Shown piece by piece: positions 1-5,868 of a stretch of DNA of 7,478 nucleotides (positions are counted from its first letter, which is position 1; each line of letters starts with the position of its first letter). Origin of the DNA: an uncultured Erysipelotrichaceae bacterium (lineage in GTDB: Bacteria > Bacillota_I > Bacilli_A > RF39 > UBA660); NCBI GenBank assembly GCA_902795725.1, contig CADBLY010000039.1:1-7478 (forward strand). The letters run 5' to 3'. The notes under the pieces are model-generated. The model had not been told where the DNA came from and did no database searches. It saw only the letters and a list, made by a program, of their open reading frames with translations. The translations under genes and the position numbers were made by a program.

Positions 1-1
1 C

Positions 2-46
2 TCGAAAAGTGATTTAGAAAAGATGTTTAAAAGAAGTGGCTTTTAG
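2..46 (+). CDS. C-terminal end of an upstream gene (partial)
   Basis: Only this frame stays open from the left edge to a stop (TAG at 44-46). It reads SKSDLEKMFKRSGF, a basic, plausible protein tail. The other two forward frames stop at bases 12 and 17. Thirteen bases separate this stop from the -35 box of the next promoter, so it probably belongs to a separate upstream transcription unit. Fourteen residues are too few to name a family. In many Firmicutes smc or rnc lies upstream of ftsY, but nothing here shows that. Confidence 0.4.
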   Translation, partial: SKSDLEKMFKRSGF

Positions 47-58
47 ATGTCTTTTTCA

Positions 59-87
59 TTGACAAAAATATTTAAATATTATAAAAT
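59..87 (+). promoter_or_regulatory. Sigma-70/SigA-type promoter for the pilin-ftsY-ylxM-herA operon
   Basis: A perfect -35 box TTGACA (59-64) is followed by exactly 17 bases and a -10 box TAAAAT (82-87, five of six matches to TATAAT). Initiation would fall near 94, giving a very short leader of about 17 bases that still contains the SD AGGTGG (99-104) before the ATG at 111. The site lies directly after the upstream stop codon. It is predicted from sequence only. Confidence 0.75.
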
Positions 88-110
88 GGTTACAGGATAG
101 GTGGGGCAAT

Positions 111-302
111 ATGAGAATAAATAATAAGGGTCAAGCTTTAGTAGAATATTTACTAATAATTGCTGTTATAAGTGTGGTTGTTGTTAGTGTGGTTAAAATA
201 TTTGGTGGTTACTTACAAGATTCTATGACTAAATCATCCTGTAATTTAGTTGGACAAACCTATGTAGCTGGTAAGAAACCTGGAGAAGGAAAGTGTGAAT
301 AA
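111..302 (+). CDS. Flp-type (class III signal) pilin-like small exported protein
   Basis: This 63-residue protein has a short basic head (MRINNKG), then QALVEYLLIIAV and a hydrophobic helix to about residue 33. With cleavage after Gly7, Glu falls at mature position 5 and Tyr at 6, the hallmark of Flp/Tad pilins and archaeal class III signal peptides. The hydrophobic stretch would be both membrane anchor and filament core. The tail (34-63) is polar and carries Cys44 and Cys62, which could form a disulfide outside the cell. The start is supported by AGGTGG at 99-104 and the promoter at 59-87. The TAA stop overlaps the ftsY ATG by one base (TAATG, 300-304), so the two genes are probably translationally coupled. 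No prepilin peptidase, TadA ATPase or other Tad gene is in the window, so a role in a filament is inference. A small single-span membrane protein is the alternative. Confidence 0.75.
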   Translation: MRINNKGQALVEYLLIIAVISVVVVSVVKIFGGYLQDSMTKSSCNLVGQTYVAGKKPGEGKCE

Positions 303-1270
303 TGGGACTCTTTAGTAAATTTAAAAACATTTTTAAAAAGGAAGAAAAAGAGGAATTAGAAAAGTATGACGTTGGTTTAGAGAAAACACGTAATTATTTT
401 ACTGATAAAATATCATTACTAAATGGTAAATATAAAAAAGTAAATAATGATTATTTTGATGAACTTGAAGAAATATTAATCATGGCGGATATTGGTGTGA
501 ATACTGTTATGGAATTTATTGATAGATTAAAAAAACGTGTTAAAAGTGAGAATATTACGTCGAGTGAAGACCTAAAAGAAATAATTATTGATGAAATGTT
601 TATTATCTATGTTAATAATCAAATAGTAGTTAATAAAATTAATTATAGCGATAATGGACCTACCGTTATCTTATTTGTTGGAGTAAATGGTGTTGGGAAA
701 ACTACGACAATTGGGAAGATTGCTTATTTATTAAAAGAGCAAGGCAAAAAGGTAATGATGATAGCTGGAGATACTTTTAGAGCTGGTGCGGTTGAGCAAA
801 TAAAAGAATGGGCTGATATTACAGGTAGTGAAGTTATCTATAAAGAATCTAGTGATCCATCTAGTGTGATATATGATGGTTTAGTAAAAGCTAAAGATGA
901 AGAATATGATGTTGTTTTGGTTGATACAGCAGGTAGATTACAAAATAAGGATAATTTGATGAATGAACTTGCTAAAATAAATCGAGTAGTTAAAAAAATT
1001 ATTCCTGATGCTCCACATGAGACATTGCTTGTTATAGATGCTACTACAGGGCAAAATGGTATTAGTCAAGCTAAAAGTTTTAAAGGTATTACTGATGTAT
1101 CGGGTATTGTTTTAACAAAGCTTGATGGAACAGCTAAAGGTGGTATTGTTTTAGCTATAAAAGAAAGTGTTGATATACCTGTTAAATTTGTTGGATTAGG
1201 TGAAAAAAAGGAAGATTTAAAGGTTTTTGATATTGAAAAATATATATATGGTCTATTTAAAGATATGTGA
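302..1270 (+). CDS. ftsY: Signal recognition particle receptor FtsY
   Basis: FtsY is the SRP receptor GTPase. It docks Ffh-bound ribosomes at the membrane and hands nascent membrane proteins to SecYEG. The NG domain is complete: N-domain helices about 20-110, P-loop GVNGVGKT (127-134), DTFRAGA (157-163), DTAGR (208-212), TKLD (272-275) followed by GTAKGG, and the closing GLGE (298-301). The N-terminal A region is very short (about 20 residues), basic then acidic (MGLFSKFKNIFKKEEKEE), and resembles an amphipathic membrane-binding helix, as in Gram-positive FtsY proteins. At 322 residues it is a normal short form. The SD is the purine run AAGGAA (286-291) inside the pilin gene, and the ATG overlaps the pilin TAA. 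The gene ends in TGA at the usual family end point. The SRP partner gene ffh is not in the window. Confidence 0.97.
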   Translation: MGLFSKFKNIFKKEEKEELEKYDVGLEKTRNYFTDKISLLNGKYKKVNNDYFDELEEILIMADIGVNTVMEFIDRLKKRVKSENITSSEDLKEIIIDEMFIIYVNNQIVVNKINYSDNGPTVILFVGVNGVGKTTTIGKIAYLLKEQGKKVMMIAGDTFRAGAVEQIKEWADITGSEVIYKESSDPSSVIYDGLVKAKDEEYDVVLVDTAGRLQNKDNLMNELAKINRVVKKIIPDAPHETLLVIDATTGQNGISQAKSFKGITDVSGIVLTKLDGTAKGGIVLAIKESVDIPVKFVGLGEKKEDLKVFDIEKYIYGLFKDM

Positions 1271-1278
1271 GGTAGATT

Positions 1279-1563
1279 ATGGATTTAAGATATACAATAC
1301 TTTATGATTATTATGGAGAATTATTAACTGATAAGCAAAAGCTGTATTTTGAAGATTATTACTTCAATAACTTATCTTTGAAAGAAATATCTGTTAACTA
1401 TGATGTAACACGTAGTGCAATTTATAATATTTTAAAAGAATCTTTAAAAAAATTAGATTATTATGAAGATAAATTGAATTTATTTGAAAAGAGTAAAAAA
1501 ATTGAAAAGTTAATTCAAGAATTAGATCTAGACAAGCAAAATAAAATAAAAGAATTGATATAA
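1279..1563 (+). CDS. ylxM: YlxM family SRP-associated helix-turn-helix protein
   Basis: A 94-residue all-helical protein of the YlxM/p13 family. The diagnostic start is YDYYGELLTDKQKLYFEDYY (residues 9-28), followed by a sigma-70 region 4-like helix-turn-helix (NLSLKEISVNYDVTRSAIYN, 31-50) and a charged C-terminal helix. Family members are small, usually sit beside ffh, and one is reported to modulate SRP GTPase activity. A DNA-binding role is suggested only by the fold. The SD GAGGT (1269-1273) overlaps the ftsY TGA stop, and the gap to ftsY is eight bases, so it is co-transcribed with ftsY. Here the following gene is a HerA-type ATPase rather than ffh. Confidence 0.93.
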   Translation: MDLRYTILYDYYGELLTDKQKLYFEDYYFNNLSLKEISVNYDVTRSAIYNILKESLKKLDYYEDKLNLFEKSKKIEKLIQELDLDKQNKIKELI

Positions 1564-1575
1564 AGGGTTGATAAT

Positions 1576-3330
1576 ATGTTTGGTAAAATAGTGTATATTA
1601 GTGATAATATCGCACATATAGAAGTACCGCAAGGTACTCCTATCACACAAAATCTTATGAATATGCATGTTATATTCGAAGATAATAATAAAAAAATATT
1701 AGGAGAAGTAGAAGATGTTTCATCATCTTTAATAAAGATACATTTTTTAGGTGAGATTGCTAATGGAAGGTTTATTGGTGGTGTTTTAAGGAAACCAACT
1801 TTATCTGCTAATATTCGTTTAATTAATAACGATGAATTAAAACTTGTTACTGGGGAAGATAAGGATGGCATGTTTAGATTAGGTGATTGTCCACTTTATG
1901 ATAATGTTCCGGTTTATATTGATATTAATGAATTATGTAGTAATCATTTAGCAATTTTTGGTAATACGGGTAGTGGTAAATCTTATACTGTAGCTTCATT
2001 TGTTCAAAGTATTTTTTATAATCCTAAATTTAAACCGTATCGTGCGAATTATATTATTTTTGATGCTTATGGAGAATATCACACAGCTTTTTCTAAATTA
2101 AATCAAGTAGATTCTAACTATCAATTTAAATTTTATACTACTAATAAAAGACAAACGGATGGTCAACAGCTAACAATACCACTATGGTTATTAAGTGTGG
2201 ATGATTTTGCTTTGCTTTTAGATGCTGAATCTCACTCACAACTAACTATAATTGAAAGAATGTTAAAACTTGTTAGAATTTTTTCTACCAAAGATGATTT
2301 AAGCATTGAATATCAAAATCATTTAATAGCTAAAGCAATTATGGATATTATGTATACTAATCAAACGGCATCAGCAAAAAGAAATGATATTTTTTCTGTT
2401 GTTGCGAGTTGTTCTACTAATCAATTTAATTTAAATGCTCCGGTAAAAGGTTTAGGATATATTCGTAAATTTAGAGAGTGTTTTGAAATTAATAATACTG
2501 GTACTTTTGCTGAGAGTGTATTAATTACTGATTATATTACTAGTTTTATTAAACCTGATTTAGAAAAAATGGAACCAACGGCTGATCATTTCTTTACGCT
2601 AGATGATTTGGAAAAAGCTTTAGAATTTACTTTAATCTCTGAAGGATTACTAAGAAATGATAAAATGTATAATGATGCTATTATGTTAAAAGTTAGACTT
2701 CATTCACTTGCTATAAGTGAAAATGCTAAAATTTTTAATTATCCAAATTTTATAACACTTAATAACTTTATTGCATCATTAGTTACAAAAAATAATAAAA
2801 AAGCTCAAATTGTTAATTTTAATCTAGAAGATTTAGATGATAGATTAGCCAAAACAATTGTTAAGATTTTTGCAAAAATGTTATTTAATTTTACTAAAGA
2901 ATTACCTAATAGAGCATCTATACCATTTCATTTGGTTTTAGAAGAATCACATAGATATGTACAAAATGATAATGATGTTTTCTTACTTGGATATAACATA
3001 TTTGAGAGAATAGCTAAAGAAGGAAGAAAATTTGGGATGATATTGAACTTGATTTCACAAAGACCGGTTGAGCTTTCGGAAACTGTTATATCTCAGTGTA
3101 CAAACTTTATAATACTTAAAATGACTCATCCAAGAGACTTGGAATATATAAAGAAAATGTTACCTAATATGAGTAATGAAATAATGGAAAAACAAAAATC
3201 TTTACAACCGGGTACTGCGGTAGCTTTTGGTAAAGCTTTTACTATTCCAATGATAGTTAAAATGCCACTTCCAAATCCAGAACCACATAGTAGTAATGCT
3301 GATATTGTAAATACATGGACTATAAAATAA
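1576..3330 (+). CDS. herA: HerA/DUF87-family hexameric DNA translocase-type ATPase
   Basis: A 584-residue FtsK/HerA-superfamily ATPase. The first 90 or so residues are beta-rich and start directly with FGKIVYISDNIAHIEV, fitting the HAS-barrel of HerA. Then come Walker A GNTGSGKS (129-136), the FDAYGEYH motif (162-169) typical of HerA, a long alpha-helical insert (about 200-400), a Walker B-type strand HLVLEESHRY (452-461) with paired glutamates, the arginine-finger region AKEGRKFG (480-487) and the sensor-like ISQRP (493-497). The C-terminal segment with QPGTAVAFG is also typical. All catalytic residues expected are present. HerA proteins form hexameric rings that pump DNA, often with the nuclease NurA in archaea or with effector nucleases in bacterial defence. 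No such partner is visible here. SD AAAGGG (1562-1567) lies eight bases before the ATG, and the gap after ylxM is 12 bases, so it is the last gene of the ftsY operon. The biological role is not shown by the sequence. Confidence 0.88.
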   Translation: MFGKIVYISDNIAHIEVPQGTPITQNLMNMHVIFEDNNKKILGEVEDVSSSLIKIHFLGEIANGRFIGGVLRKPTLSANIRLINNDELKLVTGEDKDGMFRLGDCPLYDNVPVYIDINELCSNHLAIFGNTGSGKSYTVASFVQSIFYNPKFKPYRANYIIFDAYGEYHTAFSKLNQVDSNYQFKFYTTNKRQTDGQQLTIPLWLLSVDDFALLLDAESHSQLTIIERMLKLVRIFSTKDDLSIEYQNHLIAKAIMDIMYTNQTASAKRNDIFSVVASCSTNQFNLNAPVKGLGYIRKFRECFEINNTGTFAESVLITDYITSFIKPDLEKMEPTADHFFTLDDLEKALEFTLISEGLLRNDKMYNDAIMLKVRLHSLAISENAKIFNYPNFITLNNFIASLVTKNNKKAQIVNFNLEDLDDRLAKTIVKIFAKMLFNFTKELPNRASIPFHLVLEESHRYVQNDNDVFLLGYNIFERIAKEGRKFGMILNLISQRPVELSETVISQCTNFIILKMTHPRDLEYIKKMLPNMSNEIMEKQKSLQPGTAVAFGKAFTIPMIVKMPLPNPEPHSSNADIVNTWTIK

Positions 3331-3389
3331 CGAGATAAATAATATGTTATTATGTATGTAGTAAAGGAATATTTCATATAATAAATAGG

Positions 3390-3416
3390 AACACTCAATA
3401 TCACATGTTGGGTGTT
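3390..3416 (+). other. RNA hairpin upstream of the operon terminator
   Basis: AACACTCAA (3390-3398) pairs with TTGGGTGTT (3408-3416) over nine base pairs with one G-U pair, around a nine-base loop. It lies 14 bases before the terminator stem and 59 bases after the herA stop. It could protect the 3' end of the operon mRNA, or be the remains of a leader RNA (see the finding on the T-box-like sequence). No T-tract follows it directly, so it is not itself an intrinsic terminator. Confidence 0.5.
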
Positions 3417-3430
3417 GTCAAAAGTTGGTA

Positions 3431-3463
3431 CCACCTAACTAGCAGGTTAGGTGGATTTCTTTT
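3431..3463 (+). terminator. Intrinsic terminator of the pilin-ftsY-ylxM-herA operon
   Basis: A perfect nine-base-pair stem, CCACCTAAC (3431-3439) with GTTAGGTGG (3446-3454), closes a six-base loop TAGCAG and is followed by a T-rich tail (ATTTCTTTT). The flanking AAAAG (about 3420-3424) and CTTTT can add outer pairs, so it may also act weakly on the other strand. It lies about 100 bases after the herA stop. Confidence 0.82.
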
Positions 3464-3652
3464 AGTTTAGTATTACAAATAGTAATGCTATAAGTAAAAA
3501 AATAATGATTAAAAGTGTTGAGATAAAAAATTTGAGACTTCATCCAATTTATTAAATATTTAAATATAATGGCACTAATAGTGAATGTTATATTGAATGA
3601 TAAAAAGTTTATATTTGATCTGAAAATTAAACATAATTATTTAATTGAATTC
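3464..3652. other. Intergenic stretch between two terminators, no convincing gene
   Basis: This AT-rich stretch has many stops in the forward frames, and I found no open frame of useful length. The best candidate reads from ATG at 3569 to TGA at 3658 (29 codons) but has no SD site. A TATAAT hexamer at 3565-3570 has no -35 partner at 16-18 bases, so it is at best a weak promoter. Because a terminator follows at 3653, a short RNA made from here is possible but not shown. Confidence 0.4.
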
Positions 3653-3687
3653 ATCTGAAATCAACTATGTTGAAGTCAGATTTTTTT
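3653..3687 (+). terminator. Intrinsic terminator with seven-T tail
   Basis: ATCTGA (3653-3658) pairs with TCAGAT (3676-3681). Inside, after a two-by-two internal loop, TCAAC (3661-3665) pairs with GTTGA (3669-3673) around a three-base loop. A run of seven Ts (3681-3687) follows immediately. It points the same way as the genes and lies about 220 bases after the first terminator, just upstream of the next promoter. It either backs up the first terminator or ends a short transcript from the intergenic region. Confidence 0.82.
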
Positions 3688-3696
3688 GATCATATA

Positions 3697-3725
3697 TTGA
3701 AAAATATGTCGAAGTGTGTTATCAT
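3697..3725 (+). promoter_or_regulatory. Extended -10 SigA-type promoter for the glucosaminidase operon
   Basis: The -35 box TTGAAA (3697-3702) and -10 box TATCAT (3720-3725) are separated by 17 bases, each with five of six consensus matches. The -10 is preceded by TGT (3717-3719), the extended -10 element. Initiation would be near 3732. The short leader contains GAGG and AGGTGG (3742-3747), which is the SD for the ATG at 3752. The promoter starts ten bases after the T-tract of the preceding terminator. Confidence 0.7.
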
Positions 3726-3751
3726 GTACCTAAATAGAGGTAGGTGGTTAG

Positions 3752-5860
3752 ATGAGATATTTAAAAAATCTAAGCTTGATAATTACATTCGTTTTTATTA
3801 CTTTAATTTTTAATGGTGTAGTTAAAGCAGATTATCAGGCTACAGTTGTTATTACTGATGGATCAACTTGTGAATTATCTAGTAAAGCTACCGGTAAATG
3901 TATTTATCAAAATACTAGTTTAAATTCAACGGTTCCAAAAGTAGTTTGGCTAGATACTGGGGATCAAGTTACTGTTCTTACTAATAAAGCTAGTTTAAAT
4001 GGAAATAAATACTGTACTGGTAGATATGTTAATGTTAATTATTCATTTCCTAGTAAGCCTAATGTAGTTTATAATGGATATTTTTGCGATGCTAATTTAA
4101 GTAATGGAAGTGTAAATGATAATTTAAAGAATGAATTTAAAAATGCTGGTTTTCCTGAGAGTTATTGGTCAAAGTTATCGATACTTAAAACAGCTCATCC
4201 AAATTGGACATTTAAAGCTATTAATACTAATGTTGATTTTAATACAGCTGTAAGTAATGAAGCAGGATTAGGAAGAAGTTTAATTCAAGTGACTTCATCT
4301 ACAAATAATGAAGGATATTTATCAACTGATTCTGGAGCATATAATTACTATAATGATACATATACAGTATATGATGGTAGTAATTGGTATAATGCTAACA
4401 AGGATACGATTGCATACTATATGGATCCACGAAATTCTTTAATTGATATGTATGTTTTTCAATATGAAGCATTAGCTTATGAAAAAAAATTACAGACATT
4501 ATCGGTAGTTCAACAATTACTTAATGGTGATTATTTAAATAATTTTGCTAATTCTTTTATAAGTGCGGCTAATGATAGTGGTGTAAGTCCAGTATATTTA
4601 GCTAGTTTATCAAAACAAGAAGTTGGCGGAAGAAGTACAGCTACTACTGCTATCTCAGGTAATTCTTTTAGTTATGGTGGTAAAACATATTCTAATATTT
4701 ATAATCCATATAATATAGGTGCAACTAGTGGGACTGATAATGTATATAAAGGATTATATTGGGCTGCTGGTTCAGGTTTAGGCTATAATACTTATGATAG
4801 ACCATGGAATTCTATGGATAAAGCTATTCGTGGTGGTGCTAAATGGATAGGGGCTAATTATATTAATTTAGGACAAAATACAAGTTATTTTAAGAAATGG
4901 AATGTTGTATATAACTATAATACTTCTATTAGAGATAGATATAGTAACTATACTCATCAATATATGACTAATGTACAAGCTCCTACTAATGAAGCAAATT
5001 CAACTTATAAGTCTTATTATAATTCTAAAGTTTTAGATTCGTCATTTGTTTTCTATATACCTGTATATAATAATATGCCTAGTAGTACATCTTTACCTAA
5101 TACTGGTAATCAAAATAATTATTTAAATTCATTAACTATTAATGGTAGTAAGATAACTTCTTTTGATGGTGCGACTACTAATTATAATTATTATGCAGAT
5201 AGTAATAAAAATAGTGTTTCTATTGGGGCTAATCCTGTTAAAAGTACATCTAGTGTATCTGGATGTGGTAATGTTAATTTAAATGGAACAACTACAGTAC
5301 ATACTATAACTGTTAAAGCTCAAAATGGAGCAGTTAGAAACTATATTATTAATATTATTAAAAAAAGTACTAATCAGGCATCTACCACTAATACTAATAT
5401 TACTAATACAACAAAACAAAATAATATACCATCAATTGTAAGTGTTTTAAATAGTGCTGGTATTAAAAATGGAAGTAGTTATATTACTGGCTTAGGTCTT
5501 AATGTAAATTCAAATACTATTGTAAATAAGATAAAAGGTGCTTATTCTTCAAGTAGTATAACTATTAAAAATAGTAATGGAAGTAATAATAGTGGTTTAT
5601 TAAAAACTGGTGATATTATAAATGTTAAAGTTGGCAATGAATCTAAAAATTATACAGCTGTTATTTATGGTGATGTTAGTGGTGATGGTAGAATTAATGC
5701 TGTAGATTATGTTAAAATTAAAAATTATATCATGGGTCGTGTTAGTTTAAATAATTCTTATCGTGAAGCTGCTGATGCTAATAAAGATGGTAAAGTAAAT
5801 GCTGTAGATTATGTTAAAATTAAGAATTATATTATGGGAAGAACAACCATTAATCAATAG
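3752..5860 (+). CDS. Secreted beta-N-acetylglucosaminidase with cadherin-like and dockerin domains
   Basis: A 702-residue exported cell-wall hydrolase. The signal peptide is residues 1-26 (basic head, hydrophobic core, cleavage after VVKA). Residues 27-115 look like an SH3-type domain with four cysteines (40, 50, 88, 112). From FPESYWSKLSILKTAHPNW (134-152) to about 395 is a LytB/GH73-like glucosaminidase domain. Glu290 in SKQEVGG is the likely catalytic acid, and NPYNIGA and GGAKWIGANYI match family blocks. These enzymes cut the glycan strand of peptidoglycan after GlcNAc. A linker with LPNTG (448-452) follows, but it is far from the C-terminus and has no membrane segment after it, so it is not a sortase signal. 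Residues 458-537 form a cadherin-like beta-sandwich. Residues 641-697 are a type I dockerin with two calcium loops, DVSGDGRINAVD and DANKDGKVNAVD. SD AGGTGG sits at 3742-3747, and the next gene starts eight bases after the stop. Likely roles are wall remodelling or daughter-cell separation. Confidence 0.87.
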   Translation: MRYLKNLSLIITFVFITLIFNGVVKADYQATVVITDGSTCELSSKATGKCIYQNTSLNSTVPKVVWLDTGDQVTVLTNKASLNGNKYCTGRYVNVNYSFPSKPNVVYNGYFCDANLSNGSVNDNLKNEFKNAGFPESYWSKLSILKTAHPNWTFKAINTNVDFNTAVSNEAGLGRSLIQVTSSTNNEGYLSTDSGAYNYYNDTYTVYDGSNWYNANKDTIAYYMDPRNSLIDMYVFQYEALAYEKKLQTLSVVQQLLNGDYLNNFANSFISAANDSGVSPVYLASLSKQEVGGRSTATTAISGNSFSYGGKTYSNIYNPYNIGATSGTDNVYKGLYWAAGSGLGYNTYDRPWNSMDKAIRGGAKWIGANYINLGQNTSYFKKWNVVYNYNTSIRDRYSNYTHQYMTNVQAPTNEANSTYKSYYNSKVLDSSFVFYIPVYNNMPSSTSLPNTGNQNNYLNSLTINGSKITSFDGATTNYNYYADSNKNSVSIGANPVKSTSSVSGCGNVNLNGTTTVHTITVKAQNGAVRNYIINIIKKSTNQASTTNTNITNTTKQNNIPSIVSVLNSAGIKNGSSYITGLGLNVNSNTIVNKIKGAYSSSSITIKNSNGSNNSGLLKTGDIINVKVGNESKNYTAVIYGDVSGDGRINAVDYVKIKNYIMGRVSLNNSYREAADANKDGKVNAVDYVKIKNYIMGRTTINQ
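5696..5842 (+). repeat. Direct repeat encoding the two dockerin F-hand motifs
   Basis: Two 45-base copies (5696-5740 and 5798-5842) match at about 40 of 45 positions, with the first 26 bases identical. Both encode the same 15 residues, NAVDYVKIKNYIMGR. They are the second half of each calcium-binding loop plus the following helix. Two-fold internal symmetry is normal for type I dockerins, but exact protein identity with near-identical DNA suggests recent duplication or gene conversion. Confidence 0.9.
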
Positions 5861-5868
5861 GAGGTAAA

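Noticed and set aside
1515..1871. 118-codon reverse-strand open frame
   Set aside because: It overlaps the ylxM end and the HerA N-terminal domain, both with clear family signals and SD sites. Its own translation is low-complexity Ser/Leu/Ile-rich with no recognisable motif.
3126..3434. 102-codon reverse-strand open frame
   Set aside because: Most of it lies antisense to the conserved HerA C-terminus. Its start lies in the operon terminator stem, and the product has no recognisable family features.
3569..3658. 29-codon forward open frame (MALIVNVILNDKKF...)
   Set aside because: No SD site, an ATG inside a TATAAT hexamer, and a hydrophobic, unrecognised product. It is kept only as a possibility in the finding on the intergenic transcript.
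3331..3751. CRISPR array, tRNA or rRNA in the large intergenic region
   Set aside because: No regularly spaced repeats, no cloverleaf-like pairing and no conserved rRNA segments were seen. The only structured elements are the hairpin and the two terminators.
5096..5110. LPNTG-like motif (residues 448-452 of the glucosaminidase) as a sortase signal
   Set aside because: It lies about 250 residues before the C-terminus, with no hydrophobic segment and basic tail following. It is a linker sequence before the cadherin-like domain.
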